Shown: positions 18,453-27,951, numbered from the stretch's first letter. The stretch is 64,000 bases of DNA from Corynebacterium crudilactis (GCF_001643015.1 NZ_CP015622.1:447358-511357), one strand, 5' to 3'. Made by a program: numbers and translations. Notes: generated by a model from the sequence alone, not told the origin.

Positions 18453-18827
18453 TTGATTTTTGTGGCCGAGTTAAAAATCAATCATCGCAGTGTGACTGTT
18501 CATTTGTCATGGTGGGAGAAGTTGAGTGCACGACGAAGCCATCTGACGATTCCGCGTAAGGCGATTCGAAAAATCCACGTGATGGACAACGTCATTGATT
18601 CGGTTGATCGCCCCATTAGGCGAACTAGCCGTTTGCGGATCCCTGGTTTTCTTGTCGCCGGCACGCATGCGTTTATCCATGAGGCATCTCATGAAAATGA
18701 ATTCAGCATGTGCCGTAAAAATGTACCGGGATTGGTTATTGAATTAGAAAATATCAGCATCAATCGGATTGTTATTTCAACACCGAATGCTCATCGATAT
18801 GCTGATGAGCTCATGGTTGCGGCCTAA
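18453..18827 (+). CDS. Small PH-like domain protein
   Basis: A 124-residue protein, start TTG 18453 with GGAAAG upstream (GTG 18462 is possible). It starts LKINHRSVTVHLSWWEKLSARRSHLTIPRKAIRKIHV and ends with GLVIELENISINRIVISTPNAHRYADEL, the alternating strands and final helix of small actinobacterial PH-like proteins. No membrane segment. Its stop overlaps the end of the qsuR gene by 4 bp (convergent). Ligand and role are unknown. Confidence 0.7.
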   Translation: MIFVAELKINHRSVTVHLSWWEKLSARRSHLTIPRKAIRKIHVMDNVIDSVDRPIRRTSRLRIPGFLVAGTHAFIHEASHENEFSMCRKNVPGLVIELENISINRIVISTPNAHRYADELMVAA

Positions 18828-19708
18828 ATTTCTCCGATAAATTTTTGGATCAAGGCTTTTACCTCGGGGGAGGGTTGGGGGTTCCAGGTGATCCAGGTTC
18901 GGACAATAAGGTCATTGCCGGAAGCATCTTCTCCTTCGAGGGGGATCCACTGCCAGCTGGGGAAGTTGGTTCTGGCGGATTCCTCGGTGGTGAGTGCGAC
19001 ATCAGCTTTAACAAGATCTGCGATGAGCGAGCTGTATTGGCCAAATTTGCGGAAAATCCAGGTGGCACTGACCCCTGCAGAGAGCATGGCATTTTTGAGG
19101 ATTTCTTCTTGGATGCGGACTTCGCCACGTGAGTGTGCAAGCACGCGGAGATCTGCCAAATCAAACAGGGTGGCTTTGTCGCGGTCTTTCATAGCGCGGT
19201 GGCATGGGGAATCTTTTCGGACGACGATGCCCAAATCCTGTTGTTGGACAAGAGATGTGGCAAAAGACTCACTTTGGCGGCGACACAAAGCGATATCGAG
19301 CTCTCGTTGTTTGAGTAATTTGAGCTGATCATCGGTGGGGGATTCTATAAGTGAAATTCGGATATGGGAATCCAAATCAACTAATTGGCCGCGTAGCCAA
19401 TCAATGGGGGTTCCGGGTGGTACTCCGATTTTTATGCTGGTAATTAAGTGCTCGCCTGATTGGATTTCATCGACCACTGATTGCATACGGCTTAAGGTGC
19501 GGAGTGCTTCCTCATGAAGGATTTCTCCAGCCTTGGTGAGTGATACACCTCGGGAATGACGTTCAAATAGTGGTGCGCCGACGGACTTTTCCAGCGCTGC
19601 GATTTGCCTGCTGAGGGCAGGTTGAGAAATGAGCATTTCTTCGGCAGCGCGGTTGATTTGTCCGTGTTGGGCAACAGCGATGAAGAATTCGAGCTGGTTG
19701 AGGTGCAT
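18824..19708 (-). CDS. qsuR: LysR-type regulator QsuR
   Basis: A 294-residue LysR regulator starting MHLNQLEFFIAVAQHG, with the N-terminal HTH (INRAAEEMLISQPALSRQIAALEKSVG) and a ligand-binding domain. It is divergent from qsuA, the usual layout for a LysR activator of the adjacent catabolic operon. In C. glutamicum QsuR activates qsuABCD with a shikimate-pathway intermediate (chorismate, as I recall). An upstream reading to 19762 would add 18 residues but has no ribosome binding site; the shorter start is the family norm. Confidence 0.9.
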   Translation of the reverse strand: MHLNQLEFFIAVAQHGQINRAAEEMLISQPALSRQIAALEKSVGAPLFERHSRGVSLTKAGEILHEEALRTLSRMQSVVDEIQSGEHLITSIKIGVPPGTPIDWLRGQLVDLDSHIRISLIESPTDDQLKLLKQRELDIALCRRQSESFATSLVQQQDLGIVVRKDSPCHRAMKDRDKATLFDLADLRVLAHSRGEVRIQEEILKNAMLSAGVSATWIFRKFGQYSSLIADLVKADVALTTEESARTNFPSWQWIPLEGEDASGNDLIVRTWITWNPQPSPEVKALIQKFIGEI

Positions 19709-19739
19709 ATGGGGTGAAGTCTCCTTGAAGTCTTCTTGA

Positions 19740-19760
19740 GGTATGCGGTAAACGTATACC
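19740..19760. promoter_or_regulatory. Candidate QsuR operator
   Basis: Interrupted palindrome GGTATGCG-GTAAA-CGTATACC with one mismatch per arm, in the qsuR-qsuA intergenic region. It has the T-N11-A character of LysR boxes and lies about 45 bp upstream of the start expected from the -10-like TACTAT at 19783-19788. Binding is inference. Confidence 0.55.
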
Positions 19761-19975
19761 AAGATTAACTTTTATGCATTTGTACTATAGATCACAGATG
19801 CTTATTGTTCTCGGAAAGGGTCATATTCCCAACCCTTCTGAGAAGTTAAAAGTAGGGAAGCCGACACAATCGGCTGAATCAGAGACTTCCATTAACTTCA
19901 TACAGCCCTTATTTACTCTGCTGTGCATATCAAAAGTGCCCAGCACAGTAAGAATTTTTGAGGAACAGGATTTAC

Positions 19976-21361
19976 ATGAGCGAACAACTTCAGGGTGCAA
20001 CACACCCCGAATCAACTTCGGGCAAGACGCCCAAGAAAGCAGCACTATCCAGTTGGATTGGCTCTGCCCTTGAATACTATGATTTTGCCGTTTATGGCAC
20101 GGCAGCTGCGTTGGTTCTCAACCACCTCTTCTTCCCAGCAGATACTTCACCAGGTATCGCAATTTTGGCTGCAATGGGCACTGTCGGTGTGGCTTATGTG
20201 GTTCGTCCACTGGGCGCGCTCATCATGGGACCACTGGGCGATCGCTACGGACGTAAATTTGTCCTCATGCTGTGCCTCTTCCTGATCGGCGCATCTACTT
20301 TCGCAGTTGGTTGTTTGCCAACATTTGAGCAGGTTGGTTACTTGGCTCCTGCACTTCTCGTGCTGTGTCGCGTGATCCAGGGTCTGTCTGCATCTGGCGA
20401 ACAGTCCAGTGCAATTTCTGTTTCCTTGGAACACTCCGAGGAGCACCGTCGCGCATTTACTTCTAGCTGGACCTTGCATGGCACCCAATTTGGTACTTTG
20501 CTGGCAACTGCAGTGTTCATTCCGTTCACCATGTTCTTGAGCGAAGATGCACTGATGTCTTGGGGCTGGCGCGTTCCGTTTTGGCTTTCCGCGGTAGTGG
20601 TTCTGGTTGCTTTCCTTATTCGTCGCGGCTTGGAAGAGCCACCAGCGTTCCGTGAGAACAAGGCTGCTGTTGCAATTTCTCCTTTGACAATGACTTTGCG
20701 CTACCACAAGGCTGCTGTTGCTCGCGTGGCTGTTGCAGCGATGATCAACTCTGTGAACATTGTGTTCACCGTGTGGGCGTTGTCTTTCGCTACCAATATC
20801 GTTGGTTTGGATCGCTCAAAGGTATTGCTTGTTCCGGTTGTCGCTAACTTGGTTGCTTTGATTGCTATTCCACTGTCTGGAATTCTGGCGGACCGCATTG
20901 GCCGTCGACCTGTGTTCATCATGGGCGCAATCGGTGGCGGTTTGGCTATGAACGGCTACTTGGGTGCTATTTACGCCGGCAACTGGACCATGATCTTCTT
21001 GATGGGCATTGTGATGTCCGGTTTGTTGTACTCCATGGGTAATGCAGTGTGGCCAGCGTTCTACGCCGAGATGTTCCCAACTTCAGTTCGTGTTACCGGA
21101 CTGGCGCTTGGTACTCAGATTGGTTTCGCCGTTTCTGGCGGTTTCGTTCCAGTTATCGCATCCGCACTTGCTGGTGAACAGGGCGATGAGTGGATCCGCG
21201 TATCCATCTTCGTTGGCGTTGCCTGCCTGATTGCAGCTGCTGTGGCGTTTACTGCGAAGGAAACCAAGTCGCTCACTCTTGATGAGATTGATGCGCTTCA
21301 TACCGCTCGCGGTGAAGCAGCTGATCTGGCCAAGGCTGGCGTCAGCGTAGCTGCTAAGTAA
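19976..21361 (+). CDS. qsuA: Quinate/shikimate MFS transporter QsuA
   Basis: Major facilitator protein of the metabolite:H+ symporter (ShiA-like) group, 461 residues and about 12 membrane segments. Motifs: WIGSALEYYDFAVYGTAAAL in helix 1, GPLGDRYGRKFVL in loop 2-3, LADRIGRRPVFIMG in the second half. Start ATG 19976 follows GAGGAACAGG; an upstream TTG reading is less likely. First gene of qsuABCD, 20 bp before qsuB. The leader from the promoter is about 180 nt. Confidence 0.93.
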   Translation: MSEQLQGATHPESTSGKTPKKAALSSWIGSALEYYDFAVYGTAAALVLNHLFFPADTSPGIAILAAMGTVGVAYVVRPLGALIMGPLGDRYGRKFVLMLCLFLIGASTFAVGCLPTFEQVGYLAPALLVLCRVIQGLSASGEQSSAISVSLEHSEEHRRAFTSSWTLHGTQFGTLLATAVFIPFTMFLSEDALMSWGWRVPFWLSAVVVLVAFLIRRGLEEPPAFRENKAAVAISPLTMTLRYHKAAVARVAVAAMINSVNIVFTVWALSFATNIVGLDRSKVLLVPVVANLVALIAIPLSGILADRIGRRPVFIMGAIGGGLAMNGYLGAIYAGNWTMIFLMGIVMSGLLYSMGNAVWPAFYAEMFPTSVRVTGLALGTQIGFAVSGGFVPVIASALAGEQGDEWIRVSIFVGVACLIAAAVAFTAKETKSLTLDEIDALHTARGEAADLAKAGVSVAAK

Positions 21362-21381
21362 AGAAAGGAATCATTGAACTA

Positions 21382-23250
21382 ATGCGTACATCTATTGCCA
21401 CAGTGTGTTTGTCTGGAACTCTTGCTGAGAAGCTTCGTGCTGCTGCAGATGCTGGTTTTGATGGTGTAGAAATCTTCGAGCAAGACTTGGTGGTTTCTCC
21501 TCATTCCGCAGAGCAGATTCGTCAACGTGCACAAGATTTAGGGCTTACCCTGGATCTGTTCCAACCGTTTCGTGATTTCGAAGGTGTGGAGGAAGAACAA
21601 TTTCTAAACAACCTGCGCCGTTTAGAAGCGAAATTCCAGCTGATGAACCGACTGGGCATCGAGATGATTTTGCTGTGCTCCAATGTGGGTACGGCAACCA
21701 TTAATGATGATGATCTTTTCGTAGAACAACTGCGCCGTGCTGGCGACCTCGCAGCACAGTACAACGTTAAAATTGCTTATGAAGCATTGGCGTGGGGCAA
21801 GTTCGTAAATGATTTCGAGCATGCACATGCGATTGTGGAAAAGGTAAACCACGAGGCTGTGGGCACCTGCTTGGATACTTTCCATATTCTTTCCCGTGGC
21901 TGGGCAACTGATGCTGTAGAAAATATTGCTGCGGAAAAGATCTTCTTTGTGCAGCTTGCTGATGCTCCAAAGCTGAGCATGGACATTTTGTCCTGGTCCC
22001 GTCACCACCGCGTTTTTCCTGGTGAAGGCGATTTTGATCTGGTGAAGTTCATGGTTCACCTGGCAAAGAGTGGCTATGATGGCCCGATTTCTTTGGAGAT
22101 CTTCAACGATTCTTTCCGCAAGGCTGATGTAGGACGCACTGCGATTGATGGTTTGCGTTCACTGCGTTGGCTAGAGGATCAAACCTTGAATGCTCTTAGC
22201 GTGGAGGAGCGCCCAAGTGCTTTGCAGCTGCAGGCTCTGCCTGAGGTTGCAGAACCAGACGGAGTGGATTTCTTGGAGATTTCCACCGGCCGTTTAGGGG
22301 AGACCATTCGTGTGCTCCACCAATTGGGCTTCCGCCTTGGGGGACATCACTGCAGCAAGCAGGAATACCAGGTCTGGACTCAGGGCGATGTGCGCATTGT
22401 GGTGTGCGACCGCGGACCAACAGGTGCCCCAACAACCATTGCTGCCATGGGCTTTGACACCCCAGATCCGGAAGCAGCGCATGCACGTGCAGAACTACTG
22501 CGCGCGCGAACCGTAGATCGCCCGCACATCGCAGGTGAAGTTGACCTGAAGGGCGTGTACGCGCCGGACGGTGTGGAGCTGTTTTTCTCGGCCTCGAGCT
22601 CCGATGGATTCCCCGAGTGGCTGGTGGAATTCGGCGTCGAAAAGCAGGAAAAGCCGGACATTCCGAGCCTGATCACCGCCATCGACCACGTCAACCTGGC
22701 ACAGCCATGGCAACATTTTGATGAAGCTGTTTTGTTCTACACCGCCCTGATGGCGTTGGAGACCGTGCGTGAGGATGAATTCCCAAGCCCAATCGGTTTG
22801 GTGCGCAACCAAGTGATGCGCTCGCCAAATGATGCGGTGCGTTTGCTGCTCAGCGTGGCTCCAGAAAACGGCGAGCAGGGGGATTTCCTCAACGCCGCGT
22901 ACCCAGAGCACATTGCGCTGGCAACAGATGACATCGTGACGGTGGCTGCGCGTGCCCGCAAGCGTGGGTTGAACTTCCTGCCAGTTCCGGACAATTATTT
23001 CGATGACCTGCAAGCGCGTTTCGATCTGTCCCCAGAATTCCTGGAGACATTGAAGGAAAACAACCTGCTCTATGACCGCGATGAGCACGGTGAATTCCTC
23101 CACTTCTACACCCGCACCTTGGGCACATTGTTCTTTGAGGTTGTCGAGCGCCGCGATGGATTTGCCGGCTGGGGCGAAACCAACGCGCCGGTCCGTTTGG
23201 CTGCGCAGTATCGTGAGGTACGGGACCTCGAACGAGGAATCCCAAGCTAA
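21382..23250 (+). CDS. qsuB: 3-Dehydroshikimate dehydratase QsuB
   Basis: Converts 3-dehydroshikimate to protocatechuate, feeding the beta-ketoadipate pathway. 622 residues in two parts: an N-terminal TIM-barrel sugar-phosphate-isomerase-like domain (1-285; AADAGFDGVEIFEQD, YNVKIAYEALAWG, GTCLDTFHI, PISLEIFND) that carries the dehydratase, and a C-terminal vicinal-oxygen-chelate region like 4-hydroxyphenylpyruvate dioxygenase (about 285-600; AIDHVNLAQPW, LHFYTRTLGTLFFEVVERRDGFAGWGETNAP). Such fusions are known for QsuB-type enzymes. Whether the C-terminal dioxygenase-like half has activity of its own is unknown. Confidence 0.95.
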   Translation: MRTSIATVCLSGTLAEKLRAAADAGFDGVEIFEQDLVVSPHSAEQIRQRAQDLGLTLDLFQPFRDFEGVEEEQFLNNLRRLEAKFQLMNRLGIEMILLCSNVGTATINDDDLFVEQLRRAGDLAAQYNVKIAYEALAWGKFVNDFEHAHAIVEKVNHEAVGTCLDTFHILSRGWATDAVENIAAEKIFFVQLADAPKLSMDILSWSRHHRVFPGEGDFDLVKFMVHLAKSGYDGPISLEIFNDSFRKADVGRTAIDGLRSLRWLEDQTLNALSVEERPSALQLQALPEVAEPDGVDFLEISTGRLGETIRVLHQLGFRLGGHHCSKQEYQVWTQGDVRIVVCDRGPTGAPTTIAAMGFDTPDPEAAHARAELLRARTVDRPHIAGEVDLKGVYAPDGVELFFSASSSDGFPEWLVEFGVEKQEKPDIPSLITAIDHVNLAQPWQHFDEAVLFYTALMALETVREDEFPSPIGLVRNQVMRSPNDAVRLLLSVAPENGEQGDFLNAAYPEHIALATDDIVTVAARARKRGLNFLPVPDNYFDDLQARFDLSPEFLETLKENNLLYDRDEHGEFLHFYTRTLGTLFFEVVERRDGFAGWGETNAPVRLAAQYREVRDLERGIPS

Positions 23251-23276
23251 ATACACTCAACATTAAGGAACTTAAA

Positions 23277-23714
23277 ATGGCTGGAAAAATTCTTCTGCTC
23301 AATGGACCGAACCTGAACATGCTCGGCAAGCGTGAGCCAGAAATTTATGGACATGACACCTTGGAAGATGTCGTCGCGCTTGCTGCTGCAGAAGCCGCGA
23401 AGCATGGCTTAGAGATCGAAGCGGTGCAGAGCAACCACGAGGGCGTGCTTATCGATGCACTCCACAACGCCCGCGGCACCCACATCGGTTGCGTGATCAA
23501 CCCTGGCGGATTAACCCACACGTCCGTGGCATTGCTGGACGCTGTGAAGGCATCTGAGTTGCCTACCGTTGAGGTGCATATTTCCAACCCGCATGCTCGC
23601 GAAGAGTTCCGCCACCACTCCTACATTTCACTCGCCGCAGTGTCCGTTATCGCAGGTGCAGGCATTCAGGGCTATCGCTTTGCGGTGGATATCCTGGCTA
23701 ATCTTCACAACTAG
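23277..23714 (+). CDS. qsuC: Type II 3-dehydroquinate dehydratase QsuC
   Basis: Interconverts 3-dehydroquinate and 3-dehydroshikimate. 145 residues, the usual type II length. Key residues: N12, R19 and Y24 in NGPNLNMLGKREPEIYG, N75 in INPGG, H101 and R108 in EVHISNPHAREEF. Also called aroD in some C. glutamicum annotations. Serves both quinate breakdown and aromatic amino acid synthesis. AAGGAAC ribosome site; 26 bp after qsuB. Confidence 0.95.
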   Translation: MAGKILLLNGPNLNMLGKREPEIYGHDTLEDVVALAAAEAAKHGLEIEAVQSNHEGVLIDALHNARGTHIGCVINPGGLTHTSVALLDAVKASELPTVEVHISNPHAREEFRHHSYISLAAVSVIAGAGIQGYRFAVDILANLHN

Positions 23715-23725
23715 AAAGCAACAAT

Positions 23726-24577
23726 ATGAACAACAGTATTCTTTTAGGCCTCATCGGCCAGGGCCTTGATCTCTCCCGCACCCCAGCGATGCACGAAGCA
23801 GAGGGCCTCGTACAGGGACATGCAACTGTCTACAGGCGCATCGATACACTCGGCGCCCGTGCTTCCGAGCGTGAGCTCAAGACGCTTCTCGACGCCGCCA
23901 TCTCGGTCGGCTTCAACGGCCTCAACATCACCCACCCGTACAAGCAGGCGGTATTACCACTTCTTGATGAAGTTTCCGAGCAAGCTACCCAATTGGGCGC
24001 TGTGAATACTGTGGTCATCGATGCAGAAGGACGCACCACCGGCCACAACACTGATGTCACTGGCTTTGGCCGCGGCATGGAAGAAGGCCTACCAAACGCT
24101 GTATTGGATTCCGTTGTTCAGGTTGGTGCAGGTGGAGTGGGAAATGCGGTCGCATATGCACTGGTCACCCACGGTGTGCAGAAACTACAGGTAGCCGATC
24201 TGGACACCTCACGTGCACAGGCTCTGGCAGATGTTATCAACAACGCTGTCGGACGCGAAGCTGTGTTCGGCGTGGACGCCCGCGGAATTGAAGATGTTAT
24301 CGCTGGCGCAAACGGTGTTGTGAACGCAACCCCAATGGGCATGACCGCGCACCCAGGCACCGCCTTTGATATCAGCTGCCTCACCAAGGACCACTGGGTT
24401 GGCGATGTTGTCTACATGCCAATCGAAACCGAACTGCTCAAGGCTGCCCGCGAACTCGGTTGCGAAACCTTAGATGGAACCCGCATGGCGATTCACCAGG
24501 CAGTCGACGCTTTCCGACTGTTCACCGGCCTCGAGCCAAGCGTGGAGCGTATGCGCGAGACTTTCCTCTCCCTCTAA
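23726..24577 (+). CDS. qsuD: Quinate/shikimate dehydrogenase QsuD
   Basis: AroE-family NAD(P)-dependent dehydrogenase, 283 residues, last gene of the qsu operon. The catalytic residues T69, K73 (NITHPYKQAV) and D110 (GHNTDVTGF) sit at the positions known for the C. glutamicum enzyme. The substrate loop reads DLSRTPAMHE where AroE has SLSPxxHN-type residues, which suits quinate as well as shikimate. The nucleotide fold has VGAGGVGNAVAYAL. Its stop overlaps the convergent L7/L12-like gene by 4 bp. Confidence 0.94.
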   Translation: MNNSILLGLIGQGLDLSRTPAMHEAEGLVQGHATVYRRIDTLGARASERELKTLLDAAISVGFNGLNITHPYKQAVLPLLDEVSEQATQLGAVNTVVIDAEGRTTGHNTDVTGFGRGMEEGLPNAVLDSVVQVGAGGVGNAVAYALVTHGVQKLQVADLDTSRAQALADVINNAVGREAVFGVDARGIEDVIAGANGVVNATPMGMTAHPGTAFDISCLTKDHWVGDVVYMPIETELLKAARELGCETLDGTRMAIHQAVDAFRLFTGLEPSVERMRETFLSL

Positions 24578-24840
24578 AGAGCTTCGACGGCTTCCTTTGC
24601 CTCTTTTAACCCTGCACCTGTGAGCTCTCGGTGGCGTTTGATCGCCGAGATCTTCTTGCCTTCTTGAAGAAGCGCAAGGACCTCCGGATGCAGGGTTGTT
24701 CTTTTCGGAATCAGCGACGCCGGAATAGAAGCTCCTCCGGCCAGCTTCGCGATAATGTCCTGTTGCTGTGCGAGCGCTTGCTCCAATGCCGCAACCCGAA
24801 CCTTCAGATGGTTAATTTCTGCGCTGTTATTTCCGAACAT
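24574..24840 (-). CDS. Small protein with ribosomal L7/L12 C-terminal-like domain
   Basis: An 88-residue protein: MFGNNSAEINHLKVRVAALEQALAQQQDIIAKL is a short coiled coil, and the C-terminal half ends AIKRHRELTGAGLKEAKEAVEAL, closely like the L7/L12 C-terminal helix-loop-helix (VVRELTGLGLKEAKxLVE). It is not L7/L12 itself, which lies in the rpl cluster. GTG at 24849 would add three residues. Such stand-alone domains occur in actinobacteria; role unknown. Convergent overlap with qsuD. Confidence 0.78.
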   Translation of the reverse strand: MFGNNSAEINHLKVRVAALEQALAQQQDIIAKLAGGASIPASLIPKRTTLHPEVLALLQEGKKISAIKRHRELTGAGLKEAKEAVEAL

Positions 24841-24858
24841 GGCCCCCACGATAGAGGA

Positions 24859-25111
24859 AACCAGACTGGGCGACCAAGGACCTACTTTTTCAGCAGTGCT
24901 TTGGTCGCCTGGTCTGGCTGTAAATTTTTAAACCAGACCAGGTGACCAAAAGACAGAGTGATGTCCGAGATCTTGGTCGCCTGGTCTGGTCGAACTGAAA
25001 AATGGTTCCGAAGCCCTGAAAAAGTGACGCTCCAGAATCGTCTCTAAGCGGCTAAGAGACCACACCTCATACAAACACTTATTCGAAAATTTGACCTCTT
25101 AAAATGGCTTC
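24859..25111 (+). repeat. Dispersed hairpin/tail repeat, copy D
   Basis: Two hairpin heads (24859-24917 and 24930-24990; AACCAGACTGGGCGACCAAG / TTGGTCGCCTGGTCTGG type) and a tail 25016-25111 (CTGAAAAAGTGACGCTCC ... ACACTTATTCGAAAATTTG ... CTCTTAAAATGGCTTC). Beyond the tail are two weaker head-like pieces (25141-25184 and 25210-25250) that run into the end of the ABC ATPase gene. The 365-bp gap has no further gene. Confidence 0.8.
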
Positions 25112-25205
25112 CACGCTCTGGGTATTGAACTACTTCATCTGGGACCAAGAAATGTTTTTCTCGGGGAGTTTTTGGTCTGCTGTGCTAGTTTCCTGGCTTG
25201 TCGAT

Positions 25206-26300
25206 TTAATCTGGCGACCAAGAAACAGTCCCGCGGGATCGGTCTTGGTCAAATGTGCGGTACACCAGTGGATTTTCCACGGACAGCCCGATGGTCTCGC
25301 CAATCACTGGAATGGAACAGCTGATTGAGGTGCGGAAACTATGGCCAGTGTGGGTTTTCGCAGTAATGGAATAAGAGGTCACTTGGAAAAGCACTGAGGT
25401 GATCTCCGCAAAAATATAATCCGGGTGATGCGCAGGACCGATGCTAACCGATTGCGGCGGGATTGCGATGTCTACAGATTCGCCTTCTATAACATCATCA
25501 ATTGCCTGCACCGCGCCCAAATCCCACGATATCCCCAGATCTGAGCAGACCACTTTTCCGTGCTGGATCGTGCCGGTGAGGACGGTGGCATCGGCGATAA
25601 AACGGGCAACATCGGCGGTTGCAGGGGCGGAAAGTAGCTCGGTGGGGGTGGCGATCTGTTGGATGTTGCCACCACCAAGCACCACGATGCGATCCGCGAT
25701 GGAAATGGCTTCGGCGCGATCGTGGGTCACATGCACAGTGGTAAGGCCTTCGCGGCGGGTCAAGGATACAAGTTCGCGTCGTAAAGCATCGCGCAGCGGC
25801 TCATCGAGGGCGGAGAGGGCTTCGTCGAGAAGCAGTACGGTGGGGTCGGCGATGATGGCGCGCGCAAGCGCCACCCGCTGACGTTGACCACCGGAAAGGC
25901 TCGCAGGTTTGCGGCTGCCGAACCCCTCAAGCCCCACTAAATCGAGCACGCGCTCAACGCGCTTGCTTATCGACGCCTTCTTCTCACCATTCCGCACGAG
26001 GGGATACCCAATATTTTTCGCCACCGACATATGTGGCCACACTGCGTGCTGCTGAAACACCATGCCCATGCGACGCTGCTCTGGTGGCACATGCGTCATG
26101 TTGTCGCCACCGATGTGCACACTGCCAGAAGTTGGCTCCACAAACCCCGCGATGGTGCGCAACATCGTGGTCTTACCCGACCCAGACGGACCGATGAGCA
26201 CCACGAACTCCTCCGACTCAATCGATAAATTAATATTCTGCAATCCAAAAGAGCCGTCGCGGAAACGCACACTTAAATCACGCAATTTAATCGATGACAC
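25206..26300 (-). CDS. Iron(III)-type ABC transporter ATPase (FbpC-like)
   Basis: 364 residues. Walker A LIGPSGSGKTT, Q-loop MVFQQHAVWPHMS, signature LSGGQRQRVALARA, Walker B LLLDEALSALDEP and the H in VHVTHDRAEA; a C-terminal TOBE-like regulatory region follows residue 240. Powers uptake with the two genes upstream. GTG start abuts the permease stop (TAAGTG). The last 15 residues (FDQDRSRGTVSWSPD) are read from sequence resembling the heads of repeat copy D, so the C-terminus has probably been altered by repeat insertion. Confidence 0.9.
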   Translation of the reverse strand: MSSIKLRDLSVRFRDGSFGLQNINLSIESEEFVVLIGPSGSGKTTMLRTIAGFVEPTSGSVHIGGDNMTHVPPEQRRMGMVFQQHAVWPHMSVAKNIGYPLVRNGEKKASISKRVERVLDLVGLEGFGSRKPASLSGGQRQRVALARAIIADPTVLLLDEALSALDEPLRDALRRELVSLTRREGLTTVHVTHDRAEAISIADRIVVLGGGNIQQIATPTELLSAPATADVARFIADATVLTGTIQHGKVVCSDLGISWDLGAVQAIDDVIEGESVDIAIPPQSVSIGPAHHPDYIFAEITSVLFQVTSYSITAKTHTGHSFRTSISCSIPVIGETIGLSVENPLVYRTFDQDRSRGTVSWSPD

Positions 26301-27947
26301 TTAGTTCTCCTTCTGCCCACGCACCGTGAGCGCAAGCGCCACGATGCCGATGACAGCAAACATCAACGACAACGCCGATGCCTGGTTGTAGTTTCCGGCC
26401 TGCTGCAAATTAAACACCTGTACGCCCAACGTGGTGGTGCCCGGCGCGATGAGCAAAATAGATACCGTGAGCTCGCGTACTGCAGTAACTGCCACGAGCA
26501 TGGCACCTGCGAATGCTGCGGGAATCGCCATTGTTCCGGTGGTATCCATGATGGCTCTTAACCTGCCGGCGCCGCTGATGCGTGCTGCTTCTTCGATTGC
26601 TTCTGGTGCTTGGCTGAGCGGCCCGCGAACCGCTTGGACAACTAGTGCGGTAAAAGCGCACACATAAGCACCCAAAATTACCCAAGGCGTGTTGTAAATG
26701 CCCGTGTACCTGCCCAAAATGAGCCAACCAACACCGATGATCATTCCCGGAAGAGCAGTGGGGAGCAGCACCGTGAGAGTCAAAGACACATTGGAAAAAT
26801 GCTGGGTGCGGGTGATTAATATGCCGATGAACCACCCCAATACGCCACAAATGAGGGCAGCTCCCAGGGACAACATGACAGAGTTGTTGAATCCTTCAAT
26901 AACCCGTGGGTTGCTCAAGGCCGCTGCAAAGTTGTGGAGCGTGATGGTGTCTAGGTTGAAAGGCACACCAGGGGCGGGAAGGAGTGCACGGTAAGCCAAA
27001 CCGAGTAGAGGAGCAGTCGTAATAATCAACGTGATAACCCAAGTGAACACGCTGACTGGTATCCGGGATGCGTTGAGGTCAAAGCGATGAGACTCCCCGG
27101 CATCCTGCAATTTGGAAGCGGCATAAAACGACACCAAATAGTCTGCTGTCACCGCTGCGATTCCGAGAAATAACAAAACAATGCCGATGGTAGAAACCAC
27201 CTGCAGAGGATTGCTCACCGTGCCGGACTCCATGAAGCGATAAATCATGGTGGCCAAAGTTTCAAAACGCGCAGGTGATCCAAGCAACGCCGGAATACCA
27301 AAATCTGCCAGGTTTGCCACAGCGGTGAGCGTAAACGCAGAGAGCAATGCCGGTTTCAACAACGGCACAGTGATGGTGCGTAGCACCGTAAAAGTATCTG
27401 CTCCTGCGATGCGTGCTGCCTGTTCTAGATCACCAGGTAGTTGCCGAAGCGCTGCAGAAACAATGATGTACACCGTGGGATAGGAGTGCACAATCAACAA
27501 AAATGTCACACCGTCAGCGCCGTAAATATTCCATATTTCCGTGCCGAACATCCTGTTGATGCCCTGATTTTTCCCAAATAACTGCAACCATGCGATGGCC
27601 CCGATAAACGGTGGAATAAGCAACGGGGACAATAAAAACAGTCGGAGTACCGTGCGGCTGTAGACATCAGTGCGATCCAGGATCAAAGCCATCAACGTGC
27701 CAAAAACAGTGGCACCGAGTGCTGACAACAAAGTGGTGTACGTGGAATTCCACAGTGCCGTGCCCAACCCGGAATCAAGCAGCTCTGGAAGCTGATTGCC
27801 GCCCAATGCAAGACTGACCACTAAAGCCAGGGGAGTGATAAACAACCCCGCGACAATTAGCCACACGCCTAATCGCAGAAAAGACAAAGACGTCAGCGCA
27901 CTTCGTGTGAAATGCTGCGCTGACGTTTTTGAGGGAGTTAAATGCAT
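26301..27947 (-). CDS. Iron(III)-type ABC transporter permease (FbpB-like, fused)
   Basis: 548 residues and about 12 membrane segments: two BPD_transp_1 units in one chain, as in FbpB/SfuB permeases. EAA loops are visible as QLPGDLEQAARIAGADTFTVLRTITVPLLKPAL and APEAIEEAARISGAGRLRAIMDTT. Lies between the ATPase gene (abutting) and the binding-protein gene (4 bp), so all three form one operon. Confidence 0.92.
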   Translation of the reverse strand: MHLTPSKTSAQHFTRSALTSLSFLRLGVWLIVAGLFITPLALVVSLALGGNQLPELLDSGLGTALWNSTYTTLLSALGATVFGTLMALILDRTDVYSRTVLRLFLLSPLLIPPFIGAIAWLQLFGKNQGINRMFGTEIWNIYGADGVTFLLIVHSYPTVYIIVSAALRQLPGDLEQAARIAGADTFTVLRTITVPLLKPALLSAFTLTAVANLADFGIPALLGSPARFETLATMIYRFMESGTVSNPLQVVSTIGIVLLFLGIAAVTADYLVSFYAASKLQDAGESHRFDLNASRIPVSVFTWVITLIITTAPLLGLAYRALLPAPGVPFNLDTITLHNFAAALSNPRVIEGFNNSVMLSLGAALICGVLGWFIGILITRTQHFSNVSLTLTVLLPTALPGMIIGVGWLILGRYTGIYNTPWVILGAYVCAFTALVVQAVRGPLSQAPEAIEEAARISGAGRLRAIMDTTGTMAIPAAFAGAMLVAVTAVRELTVSILLIAPGTTTLGVQVFNLQQAGNYNQASALSLMFAVIGIVALALTVRGQKEN

Positions 27948-27951
27948 GAAA

